The translations under genes were made by a program, and so were the position numbers. A stretch of DNA of 7,161 nucleotides from positions 1-7,161 of the forward strand of contig JANYHQ010000347.1 in the NCBI GenBank assembly GCA_025358985.1, read 5' to 3'. Shown here one piece after another: positions 6,038-7,161 of the stretch. Within the stretch, counting starts at the first letter, position 1; each line of letters begins with the position of its first letter. The notes below the pieces were generated by a model. That model had not been told where the DNA came from. It worked only from the letters and a program-made list of their open reading frames with translations, and ran no database searches. The stretch comes from Acidimicrobiales bacterium. GTDB taxonomy: Bacteria; Actinomycetota; Acidimicrobiia; Acidimicrobiales; JANYDT01.

Positions 6038-6274
6038 TCACCCGCCACTGACGGGCGGCAGGATGGCCACTTCCGCACCCGCAGGCACGAGTTGATCGCG
6101 AGTGGCCGGGTCGCCGTTGAGCCACACCTTGGAATGGGCCAACACATGAGCCAACGCCGGGCCAAAGCGTTCCACTGCGGCATCGAGCACCTCACCAACA
6201 GTGGATCCCTCCACCTCGACACGACCGGTGCCAGCGGCTTCGCGGGCGGAGGCAAACAGCAGCAGGGTGGCCAT
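6038..6274 (-). CDS. moaD: MoaD/ThiS-family sulfur-carrier protein (molybdopterin synthase small subunit-like)
   Basis: This 78-residue protein has the ubiquitin-like beta-grasp pattern of MoaD: an opening beta strand MATLLLFASAREAAG, the middle segment KVWLNGDPATRDQLVPAGAE and the C-terminal tail ILPPVSGG. The terminal Gly-Gly is adenylated and converted to a thiocarboxylate that donates sulfur, in MoaD to molybdopterin precursor Z together with MoaE. The ATG at 6274 starts at the first strand; a start at 6346 would add unrelated residues across the tandem repeats and is not preferred. No moaE or other cofactor gene lies nearby, so it could also serve another sulfur-transfer path, as CysO and ThiS do. 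It is the first gene of the leftward unit, with the rsiG-like gene 21 bp downstream, and it faces a histidine phosphatase gene across a short divergent region. Confidence 0.85.
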   Translation of the reverse strand: MATLLLFASAREAAGTGRVEVEGSTVGEVLDAAVERFGPALAHVLAHSKVWLNGDPATRDQLVPAGAEVAILPPVSGG

Positions 6275-6281
6275 GGGTGCC

Positions 6282-6287
6282 ACCGTA
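6282..6287 (-). promoter_or_regulatory. possible -10 element for the moaD-rsiG-mshA unit
   Basis: The minus strand reads TACGGT here, fitting the actinobacterial -10 pattern TAnnnT, with its downstream end 7 bases from the moaD ATG. Transcription would then start at or within a base or two of the ATG, giving a leaderless message, which is common in actinobacteria and agrees with the missing ribosome-binding site. No good -35 is seen at the usual distance. A six-base match is weak evidence. Confidence 0.22.
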
Positions 6288-6314
6288 TTGGAAGTCGGGC
6301 CGGGTGGGTTGGCG

Positions 6315-6356
6315 GCATGATCCACTTCGCATGCTCCACTTGGCATGCTTCACTTG
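6315..6356. repeat. three tandem 14-bp direct repeats in the divergent promoter region
   Basis: The units are GCATGATCCACTTC (6315-6328), GCATGCTCCACTTG (6329-6342) and GCATGCTTCACTTG (6343-6356), contiguous and ending four bases before the histidine phosphatase ATG. Units 1 and 2 differ at two bases, units 2 and 3 at one. The period is not a multiple of three, so the block does not look like coding sequence. Each unit begins with GCATG, forming the palindrome GCATGC in units 2 and 3. The location between two divergent genes suggests a multi-site operator, but replication slippage producing a neutral repeat is also possible. Confidence 0.75.
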
Positions 6357-6360
6357 CACG

Positions 6361-7020
6361 ATGGCTCAGCCCTCCCCCCGACGGCTCTCCCTCCGCCATG
6401 ATCGCAGTGTGCTGGTGGTTCGTCATGGACTCACCACCTGGAACGCCGCCCAACGCTGGCAAGGGTGGGCCGACATCGATCTGGCCGACAGGGGGATAGC
6501 GCAGGCCGAGGAGGCGGCGGGTGCAATGGCCCTGCTGGGAATGCGGTTCGCCGCCGTGATCAGCTCCGATCTCGTACGGGCTCGTCGTACTGCCGACCTG
6601 CTGGCGGCAACCACCGGGTCCCCCATTCCCTCCGTGGACCAACGATGGCGTGAACGCAACATCGGTGAGTGGTCCGGGCTCACCACACCAGAAATCGAGG
6701 CACGGTGGCCGGGCATGCTCGACGCCTGGCGGGATGGCCAACTGGAGTGCACTCCCGGCGGAGAGGACGAGGACCACTTTGCCCACCGAACCATGGAGGC
6801 GCTGATCGATGCGCTGAGGACGGCTGCGAACGTGGACGGTCCGTGCTTGGTGGTGAGTCACGGTGGTGTGATGCGCACCCTCGATCGCCACACCGGAGCG
6901 GACGTGCATCCGGTACCCAACCTGGGGGGCCGATGGTTCACGTTGTGCGGCGATGACGTGGAGCCCGGTGAGGCCATTGTGTTGCATCACGGAGATCGGC
7001 CCGCTGGTGTTGCCCTCTGA
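6361..7020 (+). CDS. histidine phosphatase family protein (phosphoglycerate mutase-like)
   Basis: Members of this branch transfer a phosphate through a phosphohistidine and include phosphatases of sugars, nucleotides and cofactor precursors. The 219-residue product has VVRHGLTTWN with the catalytic RHG (Arg21, His22, Gly23), the usual SSDLVRARRTADLL helix (68-81), RERNIGEWSG with the acid Glu98, and VSHGG with the second active-site His167. All four core residues are present, so it should be active; the substrate cannot be predicted. The ATG at 6361 directly follows the tandem repeats with no ribosome-binding site. A GTG at 6409 would start at VLVVRHG, a typical beginning for the family, so the first 16 residues are uncertain. 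The next gene overlaps its 3' end, suggesting a rightward two-gene unit. A true glycolytic mutase is less likely given its length and loops. Confidence 0.9.
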   Translation: MAQPSPRRLSLRHDRSVLVVRHGLTTWNAAQRWQGWADIDLADRGIAQAEEAAGAMALLGMRFAAVISSDLVRARRTADLLAATTGSPIPSVDQRWRERNIGEWSGLTTPEIEARWPGMLDAWRDGQLECTPGGEDEDHFAHRTMEALIDALRTAANVDGPCLVVSHGGVMRTLDRHTGADVHPVPNLGGRWFTLCGDDVEPGEAIVLHHGDRPAGVAL

Positions 7021-7161
7021 ACCAGCCGCCCCCTGGGGTGATGACACGCTGTTTGGCACCATCTCGTCGGATGCAGCGCCACCCTTGGTGCGGGTGATCC
7101 GCAGTCAGCGACGCAAGCGCACCGTGTCGGCCCGATATGTGGACGGGGTGTTGGAGGTGTC
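7007..7161 (+). CDS. N-terminal part of a probable YgjP/DUF45-type metallopeptidase, cut by window edge
   Basis: An open frame runs off the right edge and contains VRVIRSQRRKRTVSARYVDG followed by VLEV. This resembles the first strands of the actinobacterial YgjP-like (DUF45, M48-related) zinc metallopeptidases, which often begin with a basic stretch followed by TVSA. The zinc-binding HExxH motif would lie downstream, outside the window. The start is not certain: GTG at 7007, 12 bases after a GGAG, overlaps the histidine phosphatase stop by 14 bp, while the frame stays open back to another GTG at 6968. The overlap suggests cotranscription with the phosphatase. The call rests on a short N-terminal similarity only. 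Confidence 0.5.
   Translation, partial: MLPSEPAAPWGDDTLFGTISSDAAPPLVRVIRSQRRKRTVSARYVDGVLEV

Noticed and set aside
6315..6356. CRISPR array
   Set aside because: The repeats are 14 bp and contiguous, with no spacers and no cas genes.
6277..6360. Upstream extension of the histidine phosphatase to an ATG at 6277
   Set aside because: The added 28 residues would be encoded by the 14-bp tandem repeats and the divergent promoter region, and the family does not have them.
5545..7062. A 505-codon open frame on the minus strand across the rsiG-like, moaD-like and phosphatase genes
   Set aside because: It runs through three recognised genes in another frame or strand and has no family motif; long shadow frames are expected at this GC content.

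Overview
This is a GC-rich window with closely packed genes from an actinobacterium. The best lineage evidence is gene content: a MshA-type glycosyltransferase followed directly by a YbjN-domain protein (the arrangement known next to mshA in mycobacteria), an RsiG/AmfC-type anti-sigma protein, and a short XRE regulator of a type common in actinobacteria. I cannot fix the class. A deep-branching, non-model actinobacterium such as Acidimicrobiia would fit, but that is a guess.

Layout. Almost everything from 1 to 6274 is read leftward (minus strand). From the right, unit A is moaD-like (6274-6038), rsiG-like (6016-5480), XRE regulator (5483-5049), mshA-like (5020-3734) and ybjN-domain (3743-3273). 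Gaps in unit A are at most 28 bp, and two junctions have the stop of one gene overlapping the GTG start of the next. A 275-bp intergenic stretch (2998-3272) follows. It holds nested inverted repeats resembling a terminator and four TCGCGAC/GTCGCGA sites. Unit B is proC (2997-2194), a SAM hydroxide adenosyltransferase-family gene (2171-1296), a 46-residue single-pass membrane protein (1291-1151) and an AMP-dependent acyl-CoA synthetase-like gene running off the left edge (1154-1). The last two genes share an ATGA overlap. To the right, an 86-bp divergent region (6275-6360) carries three tandem 14-bp repeats. It separates unit A from a rightward pair: a histidine phosphatase (6361-7020) and the start of a probable YgjP/DUF45-type metallopeptidase (about 7007 to the edge).

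How the genes may work together. Unit A combines second-messenger signalling (a predicted c-di-GMP-dependent anti-sigma factor), a DNA-binding regulator translationally coupled to it, and the first committed enzyme of mycothiol synthesis. If the unit is one transcript, c-di-GMP-gated sigma control and thiol redox metabolism are co-expressed. The most notable sequence observation is that the RsiG-like protein carries the exact c-di-GMP signature E-x3-S-x2-R-x3-Q-x3-D once (E37 to D52), and a second time with His in place of Gln (E141 to D156). Unit B is ordinary metabolism (proline synthesis, SAM cleavage, acyl activation), but its SAM-hydrolase-like protein appears to lack a family active-site histidine. 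I see no RNA genes, insertion sequences, CRISPR arrays or phage genes.
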